Origin: Cercospora beticola
Lineage: Eukaryota; Ascomycota; Dothideomycetes; Mycosphaerellales; Mycosphaerellaceae
Direction: 5' to 3'
Length of the DNA: 64,000 nucleotides
NCBI RefSeq assembly: GCF_033473495.1
Contig: NC_088941.1
Span: 496,001 to 560,000, forward strand
Positions within the stretch are counted from its first letter, which is position 1. Every line of letters starts with the position of its first letter. The notes under the pieces are model-generated. The model was not told where the DNA came from. It worked only from the letters and a program-made list of their open reading frames with translations, and ran no database searches. Of this stretch, positions 9,606-20,205 are shown piece after piece. The position numbers and the translations under genes are program-made.

Positions 9606-11306
9606 TTAGAGACCTTGCTCGCCGGCTTTGCAGAGTTTTATCCCCTTGCCCCATTCGGAGTTCAGGACCTGATGGGCGGATATTCGACGACTCGCGTTGG
9701 GGTCGAGAATGCTGTAAATCACGTTGCGACAACGAGCCTGACAAGAAGAGTGAGTACACCCTTCAGGGAAGAACGGCTTCTGTGTAGAAGTTGCGTCTTT
9801 ATGCGAGGAAGAATGGCTTACTCTGTGTAACGTCTCAATGGGTCCATAGCCTTCTTCGCTCTTGCGACCTCGAATGTAGTTGTCGTAAAATTCGTCTTCG
9901 TCCTTCTTCGCCACACGCCAAAGGTGGCGTCCTGTGCGCATGGCCATGTAAATGACACCGCAAGCCCAAACGTCGACTGCACGAGGGTCAAATTCTTGCT
10001 CAATATATTCTTCTGGAGCAATGTAGGGAGCGCTGCCACAAAGGCCGGCCGTCATGTGTGGTTCTGTCTCCCACGCCATTCGGAAGCACTCTCCGTTGCC
10101 AAAATCCGTAATTTTTAGAGCTCCGTGTGTAGTCAATAGCAAGTTCTCAGGCTTCAAATCGCGATGTGCAACGCCCATTTCGTGGATGTACTCGACGCCT
10201 CGCATGAGCTGTGCGAAATAGCAATCGGCCTCGGTGACCTCGAGCTTGCCGGTAGCAAGCACCAAGCTGTACAAATCACCTCCGGCACAAAACTCCATAA
10301 CCTCACAATAGTCACCCTTGGCGTCCTCGAGCAAGTCTAGTGTATGGATGACATTGGGATGCCGTAATGACGAGGAGATGCAGAATTCCGAGTTGAGGCG
10401 CTTGCTGTACTTCTTCGGATCTTCCTGCGGCCGGCGCCGAAATTCCTTGACGGCATAAAGTTGTTCGTGTTTGGAGTCGTTGGGATCGGTCTTGTGTGCT
10501 ATCCGGACGATACCAAAGGCTCCACGCCCAACAATTTCCTGACATTTGCCGTACTTTTGCACGAGCGAAGCTGTCGCGTTGGGACCCTTTTCCTTGTCCT
10601 TCGCCATCTTGTCCTTTTCGTTCCTGATCTGATCGACCCAGGTCGACATCAGTGACAGTGGCTGCTCCTCATGCTGGTCCCGACCTCTCCTGCCTGACAT
10701 GAAGTCACGCAACATGTCTGTCAATTTGTCCTGTCGTTTGGCACCTCGCAGGTAGTGGAAGTGCTCTCCGCTTTCTTCAACCCAGAAGCGTTTCGTAGCC
10801 GCATTGGCAACCTCGTCACCTTTCCCCTTCTTAGAGACGGATCCGTTTCGTAGGTTGCCCTCCATCTTCTCGTGCTTGGACGACTGTCGGCTGGGCTTCG
10901 GTGGTCGCGGCTTCCCACTCTCTGCCACTGGGTCTTCTACAGCGGTCTCGGGGACCTTATCAGCAGCTTCGGCCTTGACCTGCTCTCTTGAACCGTTCGC
11001 ATCACGCTGCGAAAACATGCGCGAGAGCCGTGACGTAAAGGTCGGCTTCTTCTGAGGACCAGCCGGTCTCTCTGCCTTGGCCTGTATTGATTGCGCCAGG
11101 TTGGATGGAGTGGCTGCGGTGTTGGTAGTAGTGGCGGGCTTGGTGTCGCCGTTCAAGGTGGGCGGGTGCGGGGCGTCGAGCGACGCTGATGGCAGAGGCG
11201 CGTCACTGCTTTCATGCTGGCTGGACGAGGTAAATGACGCCGTCGACACCGTGGGCGCTGGCGACGGCCGCACGCCACTGTTCTCGGCCGGCGGCGTGGT
11301 GGCCAT
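9606..11306 (-). CDS. Hal4/Sat4-type serine/threonine protein kinase
   Basis: The open frame reaches a GTG at 11381; the first ATG is at 11306. An 84-nt intron (9738-9821, GTAAGC to CAG) keeps frame and has no stop. Removing it joins IETLHR to ARCRNVIYSILDP, the expected kinase sequence, giving 538 aa. The N-terminal 230 residues are Ser/Thr/Pro-rich. The kinase domain follows, with the glycine loop GRGAFG, the VAIK-type Lys in YAVKEF, the catalytic loop HRDLKPEN, DFG in ITDFGNGE and the APE-type APEE. The HAL5/NPR1 group of fungal kinases controls potassium uptake and nutrient permease stability. The C-terminus ending LCKAGEQGL is typical. An additional 5' exon is possible because the reading frame stays open upstream. 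Confidence 0.9.
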   Translation of the reverse strand: MATTPPAENSGVRPSPAPTVSTASFTSSSQHESSDAPLPSASLDAPHPPTLNGDTKPATTTNTAATPSNLAQSIQAKAERPAGPQKKPTFTSRLSRMFSQRDANGSREQVKAEAADKVPETAVEDPVAESGKPRPPKPSRQSSKHEKMEGNLRNGSVSKKGKGDEVANAATKRFWVEESGEHFHYLRGAKRQDKLTDMLRDFMSGRRGRDQHEEQPLSLMSTWVDQIRNEKDKMAKDKEKGPNATASLVQKYGKCQEIVGRGAFGIVRIAHKTDPNDSKHEQLYAVKEFRRRPQEDPKKYSKRLNSEFCISSSLRHPNVIHTLDLLEDAKGDYCEVMEFCAGGDLYSLVLATGKLEVTEADCYFAQLMRGVEYIHEMGVAHRDLKPENLLLTTHGALKITDFGNGECFRMAWETEPHMTAGLCGSAPYIAPEEYIEQEFDPRAVDVWACGVIYMAMRTGRHLWRVAKKDEDEFYDNYIRGRKSEEGYGPIETLHRVSHSSSHKDATSTQKPFFPEGCTHSSCQARCRNVIYSILDPNASRRISAHQVLNSEWGKGIKLCKAGEQGL

Positions 11307-13357
11307 GTTCTGCGCTGGTGCAGTCCGCGCCTTCCGCGTGGCAGCGTCGAGTTCCTGCTCTGCCTGGCCCGTCGGCGGCACAAAAATGTTGCACGGCGTC
11401 AGACGCTTGGCGTGGCGACCAGCGAGGCGTCGTCGGTAGGGTCGAGATCGATGTCGCGGGCGTCGCGGCGTCGTCTGTGTTGTCGTGCCCGCAAGGCGCA
11501 GCGGCCTCCGGTGGACCGCGGTGACGTGAGGTCGGCGGTGACGATGGCCAGTGACGAGGAAGGCAGTCCGGCAACGCAGTCAGGATAAATAGACAGGGAA
11601 GCGTGGGATATGTCACTGAACGAAGCTTTTCAAAGCCACCCGTCTTGGGTGCTTGGGACTCGTCGTCCTCGAGCAGCAGGAAACGGGTTTGTCAGCCGGT
11701 GAACGCTTTATCCCGGCCACGACAGCGGAATCAGCAGCAGCGACGACGGGTGACTGGGCGGGGGCAGATGACGAGGACGGTGAGCGCGACGGCTCGTAAT
11801 AATGAGACGCACAGCACGGAGCAGGACGAGCAGACGAGCGCCTGGAAAGGCGGCAAATTGAGCTCGTCTCGTGGGCAAGGAATTCCATAACCAGCACCCA
11901 GACACAGCCTAGCCTCGCGGGCCCAAGCTACACGAAAGAGAAAAAATGCGCGCGCGCTCGGGCGAGAGCACCACGCTGGCAAACCCGCTGCTGCTGGTAG
12001 CTCTGAAGGAGACCCGCCGCTCGCCATGTCCATCCCAATACGCACCTCTCATCATCACATGCACCAGCCAAGACCTCCACATTCACCTTCACCGCAACAT
12101 CCCACAGCCTCTCCCTGTGCCAGTGGCAGGAATGGGCCATGAGGTCGGGGCACGTGCAACGCGAGCACGGCGTACATATAGCTGCCCTCGCTAACGAGCT
12201 GCTGCTGCATGCGTGTGGTCGTTTGTGGGTATGCATCTCGTGCAACCAATCGACTCGACCTCGGGTGAAGATTTGTACGTAGTAGCTGGCGGTTGCCAAA
12301 GGTCTACTGCACCCCGGGCCCGGCGCGGTTGCATAATAAAACAAGCTGTCCTGTCCAAGCAGTCGACAGCTCCATGAGTAGTAGCGGAATCGGTGCTGAC
12401 TTTTACATCAATTTCCACTCGCCTGTTCTGCCTATATTCTGTATTCCCTGCAAAGCTGAAGATTGATGATGACCGGTCCATGGCCTGGCCTGGGCAGCGG
12501 TAGCAACCTACGCACAGCGGCAGCAAACGCAAAACGTCAGAATTCCCGTTCCCTGTCGAACATATCGCTCACAAGCTCAGCAAGAGGTCCGAAGAGGGGT
12601 AACAGAGCCAGTGGTGAAGAAAATCGCGCAGCGCGATTCTGACGCCGACGCTCGATCCAGGCGGCCAAGGCGCACTTGTGCGACCAGCCGTTTCTTGTTT
12701 GCACAACTGCCGAACGATATCAGAGTGATCTGCGTACCCGCGTTTGATGCGTGGAGCTCGGAAGTGCTACATAATTGCTACATGCACTCATTGCATTGCA
12801 GAAAAAACGGACTACAATGCGACTGCGCTATCTCGCGAGGAGGGTCTGCAACCGTTTAGATACGAATGACGATGTGTCCGCTTTCAATGGTGTGCTGAGC
12901 AACGTCTCGATCATTTGTGAGACTTTTGCAGAGCCTCCAGGGAACGCTCCACGGTGATGATGTCCTTCCGGTGTGGTCAAGATTAGGTTGACGACCACCC
13001 TTGCACAGCCAAGGACCATTCATATGGGTCACATCGTGTCCTTGCAGATCAAGCGAGCTTCCGCGATACCTGATGCTGGGAAGAGTCGAGATTTGTATGT
13101 CCATCTACACTCGCTGCTGCACAAATGAAAACAAGCTGGGCTTCTGGCCGCCATCCACAAAGGTCATATCTGCCGACCACGAGGTCACTGCGCCAACGCC
13201 TCGCTCACATCAACAGTCTTGGGGTATTATACATGTCGTTCAAAAGAGGCACCTGGCCTCCATCGCCTTCACATCACATAGTCGCACAGGGGGAACCAGT
13301 GCACGAGCATTCGTACAGAGATTCCGCAACGCCTTAGGCCTGTGTTACACAGACCTT
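11307..13357. other. 2 kb region upstream of the kinase gene
   Basis: No gene is recognisable. The interval probably carries the kinase promoter and a long 5' leader, since the kinase frame is open for a further stretch above its first ATG. It ends at the 3' end of the SSB gene. Confidence 0.45.
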
Positions 13358-14085
13358 TTACGAGGTCTGTTCGGCAGCATTGGCGTCCTCGGTGTTCTTT
13401 GGCCTCTGAAGGAGTTCGAAGTTGCCTGGTCGCAGACATGAGTGGACGTTCCGTGGTCATTATTGGTGGACTTACGTTGCAAAAGGTTCAGTGATGTGCG
13501 CTTGCCGGCCTCGGTGTCGTAAGTGTTCATGCGAGCCTCTGCCTCAACGTAGATGTGGCTTCTGAGGAATGTGTTAGCAAAGTGTTTGAGTTGAGATCAT
13601 GGACACCTCGAAAATCCGCGATTGTGCGTCCGCTCAATGTTCCGCTCGTGGAATGTCATGTCTTCCTAGCCGAATTGAACGGCCAACAGAACGAGCGAGC
13701 TCGACATCGTCCAGCGCATTGTCCTGCTGCTCATGCTCCAATGTGCTTCCATCTCTTCGCACGAACGGGGAGTTGCGCATTCGCCAGTGAACGCTCACAA
13801 TGGCGGGTTCTCTTACCCTTTAGGCAGGCTGAGCAACAGGTCTCTCTGAGGACCATCTTGAAAGCTCGCAACCTTGAACCAGCTAACTCCGCGTTGTCCA
13901 TTCTCATCTCTTGGGCCCTCGCTGACGCCGATTGCATATTTTACAATTTCGCGACCAGTCGAAGTAGGAACGAGTTCTGGAACATCAGCCAAACGGCCAA
14001 TGAGCTGCATCTTCGCAAGAGGTCGGGCGGGTGTCGTCGAGAATGCGCGCGCAGCGCGAGGAATCTGGAATCGCAGGGACTGCAT
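13358..14085 (-). CDS. Mitochondrial single-stranded DNA-binding protein (Rim1-like)
   Basis: Three exons (14085-13817, 13561-13476, 13425-13358) encode 140 aa. Introns are 255 and 50 nt. The N-terminus MQSLRFQIPRAARAFSTTPA is an Arg/Ser-rich mitochondrial targeting peptide. The OB fold follows: MQLIGRLADVPELV, GREIVKYAIGVSEG, VSWFKVASF, then after splicing LPKG-SHIYVEAEARM and LNLLQR-NFELLQRPKN. Both splice joins restore a continuous SSB sequence in frame. Such proteins coat single-stranded mitochondrial DNA during replication, as does yeast Rim1. The first intron is several times longer than the others in this window, which hides the gene from simple open-frame searches. Confidence 0.9.
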
Positions 14086-14694
14086 TTTGGTTCGTCTTGA
14101 TATTCGGTAATGGGAAGGGGTGGTTGTGTGGTGTTTGTCGATGAGGGGTTTGCAGATGCAGAGTAGGTCGGATCGCGGTGGCCTTGAACGAGACGAAACA
14201 CAGGGGACAACGCGTTTCGCGACAGAAACTCTATTCGTGGGCACGTGCACGCTAGTCTGGACCCTTTCCAACTTGCTTCTGACTTCTGCCTTCCAAGCTT
14301 CACTTACAGCCTGTAAACACGACACTCGTCCACCGAGGCGATAAGCTACCAAGAACTGCACGATGCGATTATGATTACAGAGCTGGCCTTCATGCGATCC
14401 AGTATCAGGAGCGCCATTCGAACACAAGCTAAAACTACACTTCCCTGCTAACAGGACGGATCAGCAACTCTTCGACGAGGAACCCTTCAACAAGACATTG
14501 TGCAGCTCTATTCTCGCCGCATGATCAATTGCAATGAAGGCTTCCCAGTTGTCACAGCAGCGCTGCACCTTGTCTTCCTCCGCCCTAAGTGCCAAACACC
14601 CATTCGGCCATGTCTTGAGTCTCGAATCAATCGCTGAGGATGCGAACACCGCTCGAGCAAATGCGTGCCACTAGCACCTTCCCTGCTGTCGCTG
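14086..14694. other. Intergenic, no gene seen
   Basis: This is the upstream region of the SSB gene and the 3' flank of the gene ending at 14695. Only short frames are present. Confidence 0.5.
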
Positions 14695-15453
14695 TTACAC
14701 ATCTCCTATCTCGAGCCATTTCTCCACCGATTGCCCAAGCACGATCCTTCTTCCACCCCGTCCATGGTGACCTTTTCCCATCTCCTCGAAAATGCTTTGT
14801 GTCGAGCTGCGCAAGACTCGCCGGTCCACCCTATTCTTTCCGTCCTTCCAGCCGAGACGCAGCTCCTGAATGTTCTGGTCGCGCAGTAAGCGTTCAATGA
14901 CGTCTGCCACCGACATGTCCGGGAGTCGAAGAAAGCTAGTAACCCCACGAGATTTGTCGACGAGTTTGACGCGTTGGGATGTCTTTGTAAAGATGTAAAG
15001 CTCATCTGCAGCAATCAAAGGGCTTGCCGAAATTCTTGGATCGCACCAGACTGCAACACTGATTCTTCTCGGACTTCCATCTTGAGATCCAGCCGCATGG
15101 GAGCTCCTGCGCTCATGCCTGTTTTGCCTGTCACTGCCATACTCGCTAGCCCAAGTTCTGCGAAAATGTCCCCAAGTATCAGCGATGGGAATCATGTCTG
15201 AAGGAGGGCTTGAAAGCCGTATTTGTTGATCTGCATAGCGACCCAAGAAAAGCTTGCAAGTCGGACAGAAGTGAGCGTTGTGAATAACGCAATGCCCATT
15301 GCAATACCAGGGTGTCGATTCGAATGGTAACTTGCCGCGCAGACTGGTGTGATCACGACACCAGTCAGTGAAAGAGATGATCTCAAGAGTGTAGAGTTCA
15401 GCCGTGCGTGAAGATATCAGATCTTCTATCCGACTGCTTACTGTCCGAGGCAT
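14695..15453 (-). CDS. Hypothetical protein with possible zinc site
   Basis: This encodes 252 aa from the ATG at 15453, reading MPRTVSSRIEDLI. The frame continues to a GTG at 15528, but that part is Lys/Arg/His-rich and looks like leader sequence. A cysteine cluster near residues 54-72 (WYCNGHC, then HFCPTC) could bind one zinc. A charged middle follows, then a more structured half with SVAVWCDPRIS and SVADVIERLLRD. I do not recognise the family. It may be a lineage-specific protein. Confidence 0.45.
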   Translation of the reverse strand: MPRTVSSRIEDLISSRTAELYTLEIISFTDWCRDHTSLRGKLPFESTPWYCNGHCVIHNAHFCPTCKLFLGRYADQQIRLSSPPSDMIPIADTWGHFRRTWASEYGSDRQNRHERRSSHAAGSQDGSPRRISVAVWCDPRISASPLIAADELYIFTKTSQRVKLVDKSRGVTSFLRLPDMSVADVIERLLRDQNIQELRLGWKDGKNRVDRRVLRSSTQSIFEEMGKGHHGRGGRRIVLGQSVEKWLEIGDV

Positions 15454-16105
15454 GGCTTGACTGCGTTGTTTTTTGTTTGTATGATGGTGCTCTCTTCTCG
15501 TTTTAGTTTGTTTTGGTCTCCTATCCACGGTGGCAACTGAGGTTGGATCTTCTTATACATATCTTGTACCTTATGTTTGCTATTCTGCCTATTTCAGCAT
15601 ATGAGTGAGAGACGTTCTTTGATACTGTGATCATGATGTCTCTAGCGAGATTCCGTTGAGCAGGCTGGAACTGTCTCGACAGAGCGTGCACAATACATGT
15701 CTTGCTCAGCGTGACACCGCTGCCTGTACGGAGGCTGTCGTATCGTGGGCACAAAGCATCTGGTCAGCGAGACATTACTGCTCCATGGAACCTTGGCACT
15801 GAAGCTCACGTGTCGGTGCGTTCTCGAGTGCAATATGGATACCTCCCTCAAGTGCATGAAGCAAATTTTTCTCAACTCGGTGTGGCGCCTGTGTGCCGAG
15901 CTATAGGTTCACGACTGGTAATTGAGTGGAATTAGTCAATATGTGTTCGAGAGACAGTGCGTTTCATCATGGTATTCTACTAAGACCACTGACACTCTTC
16001 ACCAAAGTGACCACATTGCTTAAGATCTCGCCTATATCTCTTGCCTGTTTGCTCTTTGCCGGAATACCTTACACCTACAGTATCACGACAAACACTTTAT
16101 CATCC
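15454..16105. other. Divergent promoter region
   Basis: The interval separates the minus-strand hypothetical gene from the plus-strand RBR gene. The RBR frame is open from 15926, but the first ATG with a credible protein start is 16106. Confidence 0.45.
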
Positions 16106-18049
16106 ATGACTGATACTGCATCGATACGCTTTGCCCGCGCAGCTGATAGTCGACCAGTTGCTTCAAGCAGTTCCACGCCGACATGGACCTGCGCAGTATG
16201 CGCCTCTGAACTGCTATGTCGACCTCAGTATATTGACGGCAGCCAAGTCTGTGCACCCTGTCTCCGGCACTTCTTCGAACTCGCGCTCTCAAACAACACC
16301 TCTTGGCCACCGCGATGGGGTCGACAGACGCTGAACCATTGGGACTTCCGGCATGTACTTGACAATAACACTCTACGTCGACTCGATGAACGATATCGCG
16401 AGCAGAGATGTCCAGTACCGGAGAGAGTCTACTGTAGCCACTTCAGAGGCGAAGATGCATGCGGCGCTTTCCTCGGTAGGCGTTCGAGCACAGAACCGGT
16501 GTGTAAGCTGTGTTCACAATGCGGGCTCTATACTTGCTTGCGATGTTCGGCATGCTTTCCTCCAATTCATGAAGATCGATCAGAGCTTCGTATTCCCCAC
16601 CACTGCCAACCTTCCGCAGAAAACCACGCTGCTGCGCAGCAAGACCTTGATGCGGCGTTTGAGGGTCTCACTCGAGGTAAGGAGTATCAGAGCTGCCCAG
16701 ACTGCGGACAGAGGGTTCAACTGGCCGATGGCTGTAACCACATCACCTGCATCTGTGGGGAGCAGTTCTGTTACCTGTGTGGTGAGCGGGCCAGAGAGTT
16801 GAGCAACCATTGGGATCGACGACGAGATGGCTGCCCCAGATATGGTCAGGTCGGCGACCGAGAAGCCTTGTATTCTGATGAAGTCATGCTTGCAGACGAT
16901 GAGACCGCAAGCGACTCTGATGTGGAGCACGAAGATTTTGCAAGATGGGCTGTCCCTCGGGCGCTCGATCGACAGGAAAGACGGGAGTTCGAGCGACGAC
17001 GACGGCAGGACGAGCTTCGAGAACACGGTCGACATTATGCGAGAGATCTTGCTGGACATATACGGGAGCAAGCTGCCTGGCGAACACATCGAGATGAACA
17101 GCGCTTCCGTGCGGACAGCCCACATCGACGCGGCGCCATCGATCATGGCCGACCTGAATCTCACCACCATGAGTACGAAGCGTCGAGGACAAGACCGGCT
17201 CTTCGACAACGCTACGCGAATAGAAGGGAATCGGAAAATGATATTCGCATGGGTGTCCGACTGCTGAATGCAAATGATCGTGGCTGGCGTAATGATCGTA
17301 CAGAGCGGACGCGACGACTGCAGGTGGAGATGGACTGGCATCGTCGATCGCCAACACCCTTTGTCCGCAGTAGCAGAGCATATTCGCCACCAGCACGACC
17401 GAGATCTCACGGAATTGACGAATATGTGACTTTCGTTCAGCGCAGAGATCGAGCTCGACCACTTCATCATCACCGCAGCTGGCAGGTTCGGGAAAGGACT
17501 GACTCCAGCTCAAGCAGCGATTCATACCGGACAAATATAGTCACTCCGAGCAGGAGATACTCTTTGCAGCAAGCGCAAGGCCGAACGCACATGTCCAGGC
17601 AACGCAGGGAATCTTTGCATCGGAGGCGGCGACAACGTGATATCGCAATCGACATCCCCAGCCGTGGCGAAATTGTTGACGTAGATGATGAGCCGTTGAT
17701 AAGTGAGCGGAGTCGCAGACCAGCAGAGTCCATCATTGAGTCGCCAAGGCGAGTAAGATCGCTGAGCGTTGCGTCTAGACCGCGAAGCGTGAGGAGTTCG
17801 GCGAGGAATTCCGAACGACCACGGCCGCAGGACGCCCGGCGAGCTCCAACGAGGGCGCCATCGCAAAGCAGCGATTCGGATGAGGAGTATCGTGAAGCTG
17901 AACAAGACGCCTTTGTCCGGCAATATGGTACTGGAAGGCGTCTTCGGGATACTCCAAGCTCCCGGCCACGATCCAGATCACGGCCTAGCATTGGTCATCG
18001 TGTTTGGCAGCTGTGTCACGCCCTAGGCGATGCCATTCTTGGAGACTAG
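16106..18049 (+). CDS. RING-IBR-RING (RBR) E3 ubiquitin ligase-like protein
   Basis: This encodes 647 aa from the ATG at 16106. Residues 29-52 hold a reduced N-terminal zinc motif (CAVC...CAPC). Residues 110-167 form an IBR-like cluster of Cys/His pairs. Residues 197-243 form RING2 (CPDCGQRVQLADGCNH, then CICGEQFCYLCG). Cys210 occupies the position of the catalytic cysteine that accepts ubiquitin in RBR ligases. The remaining 400 residues are Arg/Ser-rich, charged and probably disordered. The first RING has few of the usual ligands, as in many fungal RBR proteins, so E2 binding may differ. The target is unknown. Confidence 0.85.
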   Translation: MTDTASIRFARAADSRPVASSSSTPTWTCAVCASELLCRPQYIDGSQVCAPCLRHFFELALSNNTSWPPRWGRQTLNHWDFRHVLDNNTLRRLDERYREQRCPVPERVYCSHFRGEDACGAFLGRRSSTEPVCKLCSQCGLYTCLRCSACFPPIHEDRSELRIPHHCQPSAENHAAAQQDLDAAFEGLTRGKEYQSCPDCGQRVQLADGCNHITCICGEQFCYLCGERARELSNHWDRRRDGCPRYGQVGDREALYSDEVMLADDETASDSDVEHEDFARWAVPRALDRQERREFERRRRQDELREHGRHYARDLAGHIREQAAWRTHRDEQRFRADSPHRRGAIDHGRPESHHHEYEASRTRPALRQRYANRRESENDIRMGVRLLNANDRGWRNDRTERTRRLQVEMDWHRRSPTPFVRSSRAYSPPARPRSHGIDEYVTFVQRRDRARPLHHHRSWQVRERTDSSSSSDSYRTNIVTPSRRYSLQQAQGRTHMSRQRRESLHRRRRQRDIAIDIPSRGEIVDVDDEPLISERSRRPAESIIESPRRVRSLSVASRPRSVRSSARNSERPRPQDARRAPTRAPSQSSDSDEEYREAEQDAFVRQYGTGRRLRDTPSSRPRSRSRPSIGHRVWQLCHALGDAILGD

Positions 18050-18083
18050 GCACCAGCTGAGCAGACACTGGCCAGATACTTGA

Positions 18084-19880
18084 TCATCTCTTGATCCCGA
18101 CCACGACCAGATTTCTCGGACTGAACTTATAGTCAAAGACTGGCTCCACCCAAGCTTCCTTCACTTCATCCTGCTCTTTCAACCATAGCCACCTGTCGAC
18201 CACAATCGCAGCTTCAATCACACCCGCAGAAAATGCCATCAGACTCCACATGATACTGAGCTTCTTCTTGCCTTCCTTCCACTCCGTTGCGTATCTGTCG
18301 ATTTCTTCATCTGTGATGTCTCCCATCTTCTCCCGGAATAGAGCGCCATGGACCTCGTCCTGTGTCAACTTTGCCAAGGCGCCGCGAACATACGTTGTGA
18401 AGTTCTCGTAGCAGCCTTTGCGAAGGCTGCCAATGACAATGGGAGTGCCTCCGCTGCTGTGCCCTGCAGGTGACACTCCTCCAACACAGTTCGGAGTGGG
18501 CGGGCCAACAATACCGCGATCTAGGAAGATGCGTTGCAATAGCGCCCTGTAGAAGTGGCGAGTAAAGAAATTCTCGCTATCGGAAGGTCCCCAATTGGAA
18601 GGTGCCTGAACAGCCATCATGCGAGATGTGATGTTCAGCCGCACTCCTTTGTCTTCGTTGCTCGGGTTCGTGCTATCGTAATAGTCACAATATCTCTTAG
18701 ACATCGGAAAGCCGTGAGGATCATTGGCTTCACCAGTCTTTTCCAGCCGAGGGTGATCGAATGTTGTAGGACGGAGTTGTGGTAGCTTGTATGTAGCAGG
18801 TCCGAGCCTTTCTGTAACAAGATTGTAGCAACATCCTACCATTGCCACGCATCGAACTTCGTTGTTGATCAGCAAAGATCGCAGCCCATGATGTACAAGG
18901 TTGCCGCAGGAGTGCAGAGACATCACCATAACATTCTTGTCAGCAGTAGCCTCAGGTATGCGATCAATGACATCTTTGAGGTTACCATCAGCGATTCGAT
19001 GCTCGACATATTGGATCTTGCCCTTTCCAGCTGCTGCCATTTCGACTTCCGGTGCCCGTGGAATAAGTCCAGAGTTGTGCTCAGGAGGCGGTGTTGGAAG
19101 ATCAGCATTGGCAACTAGAGTGTTCGTAGCCGATACTGGATCGAAGCCATTTATCCTAAAAGCCTTCTTATCCCGCATGATCTTTTGCTTAATTGCCAGT
19201 TTGGCCAAGACATCGAATTCTTTCGCGCGTTCAGCATTTTCTTGCCTGCTCTCGATGGCAACAATGTTTCTGTTGTATGGCTCACTAGCCAGAGCACGGC
19301 CTAGGTAGTTTTGGCCAGATCCGAAGTCCACGAGGTGAGTGATGGGTTTGTTAGTAGCGTCGCTGATAGACGTGGTAAGAGTGTCAAGATATGAAGCGAA
19401 TAAGCCAACCTCGTGGACCTTTTTCACGTTCATGCCCACTGATGCATTCCGTGAAAGCTTCTGCACCTGCTTGACCTGTCTATTGCGCGAGCATTGAGAC
19501 CCACCTAAATCCCGAAGCAGGAGATGATTTCTGACTCTTTTGATGAATTTCAGCAAGCTGGCTGGGGGCGCTGGTTCGGCACACGTAGTATTCTCAACAC
19601 TGGAGTCTTCGTCAAATAGTGACAAATCATCTCGGAGGAGCAAATCGACAATTCGCAATGCATCGTGATGAACGAAGAAATCTCGCCACTCCTGAGGCAG
19701 AATCTTGTCGTAGAGTGAAGGCTCGCTGGTGAAGAAGTCCAGGATGTGTACACCGCCGCATAGAGTCCGCAGCAGCTCGTCAGAGCCGACAAAATCCAGC
19801 AAAGATTCGACGTATTCTTCAGTGCTCGCAGAGTCGTTGCAATGTGGCAGCGGCTTTTCTGGCCCGATGGCTTCGTCCAT
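18084..19880 (-). CDS. METTL25/RRNAD1-like methyltransferase domain protein
   Basis: A single exon of 598 aa starts at an ATG at 19880. The SAM-binding motif LVDFGSGQNYLGRAL lies at residues 183-197, with an acidic strand end in IVAIESR about 20 residues later. MSLHSCGNLVHHGLRSLL and VAMVGCCYNLVTERL follow, both characteristic of the METTL25 and RRNAD1 family. The C-terminal region has a hydrophobic helix near residue 555. The biochemical substrate of fungal members is not established. The stop is only 34 bp from the end of the convergent RBR gene. It is divergent from the small zinc-protein gene with 325 bp between the starts. Confidence 0.88.
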   Translation of the reverse strand: MDEAIGPEKPLPHCNDSASTEEYVESLLDFVGSDELLRTLCGGVHILDFFTSEPSLYDKILPQEWRDFFVHHDALRIVDLLLRDDLSLFDEDSSVENTTCAEPAPPASLLKFIKRVRNHLLLRDLGGSQCSRNRQVKQVQKLSRNASVGMNVKKVHEVGLFASYLDTLTTSISDATNKPITHLVDFGSGQNYLGRALASEPYNRNIVAIESRQENAERAKEFDVLAKLAIKQKIMRDKKAFRINGFDPVSATNTLVANADLPTPPPEHNSGLIPRAPEVEMAAAGKGKIQYVEHRIADGNLKDVIDRIPEATADKNVMVMSLHSCGNLVHHGLRSLLINNEVRCVAMVGCCYNLVTERLGPATYKLPQLRPTTFDHPRLEKTGEANDPHGFPMSKRYCDYYDSTNPSNEDKGVRLNITSRMMAVQAPSNWGPSDSENFFTRHFYRALLQRIFLDRGIVGPPTPNCVGGVSPAGHSSGGTPIVIGSLRKGCYENFTTYVRGALAKLTQDEVHGALFREKMGDITDEEIDRYATEWKEGKKKLSIMWSLMAFSAGVIEAAIVVDRWLWLKEQDEVKEAWVEPVFDYKFSPRNLVVVGIKR

Positions 19881-20205
19881 CTTTGCTGATCTTTGCTGAT
19901 CTTTCTATCGAGTTCGGTCCCGTGTATAGCTTGTCACATAAAGTCTCCCATGAATTGAACAATGAACGAAGTTGTCGTGTACACTCGCCCTTCACATGAA
20001 GTCCGTGACTGGAAGTCGCAATTCACCTTCAACTCGCAAAGTCCCAAAATCTTTCGCCAAGACTTCTGTCACTTCTGAAAACTTCCCTCTCTCACTTCAC
20101 GTCCGCACTTGAGAAGCTTTGTCCCCTTGCTGACCCACCAACCAAATCAACAACCACCAATCACCACAAAAGAACACCCAGAAAACCAACAGCAAGTCAT
20201 CGACC
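19881..20205. promoter_or_regulatory. Divergent promoter of METTL25-like and zinc-protein genes
   Basis: This 325-bp interval must hold both promoters. The last 100 bases before 20206 are a CA-rich leader typical of highly expressed fungal genes. I see no specific operator. Confidence 0.4.

Noticed and set aside
15926..16105. N-terminal extension of the RBR frame with a hydrophobic segment
   Set aside because: The frame opens at a GTG, not an ATG, and the first credible ATG is 16106. The apparent membrane segment is probably leader sequence.
16580..17473. 297-codon minus-strand frame opposite the RBR gene
   Set aside because: It is antisense to the zinc-binding region, whose Cys pattern is clearly coding on the plus strand.
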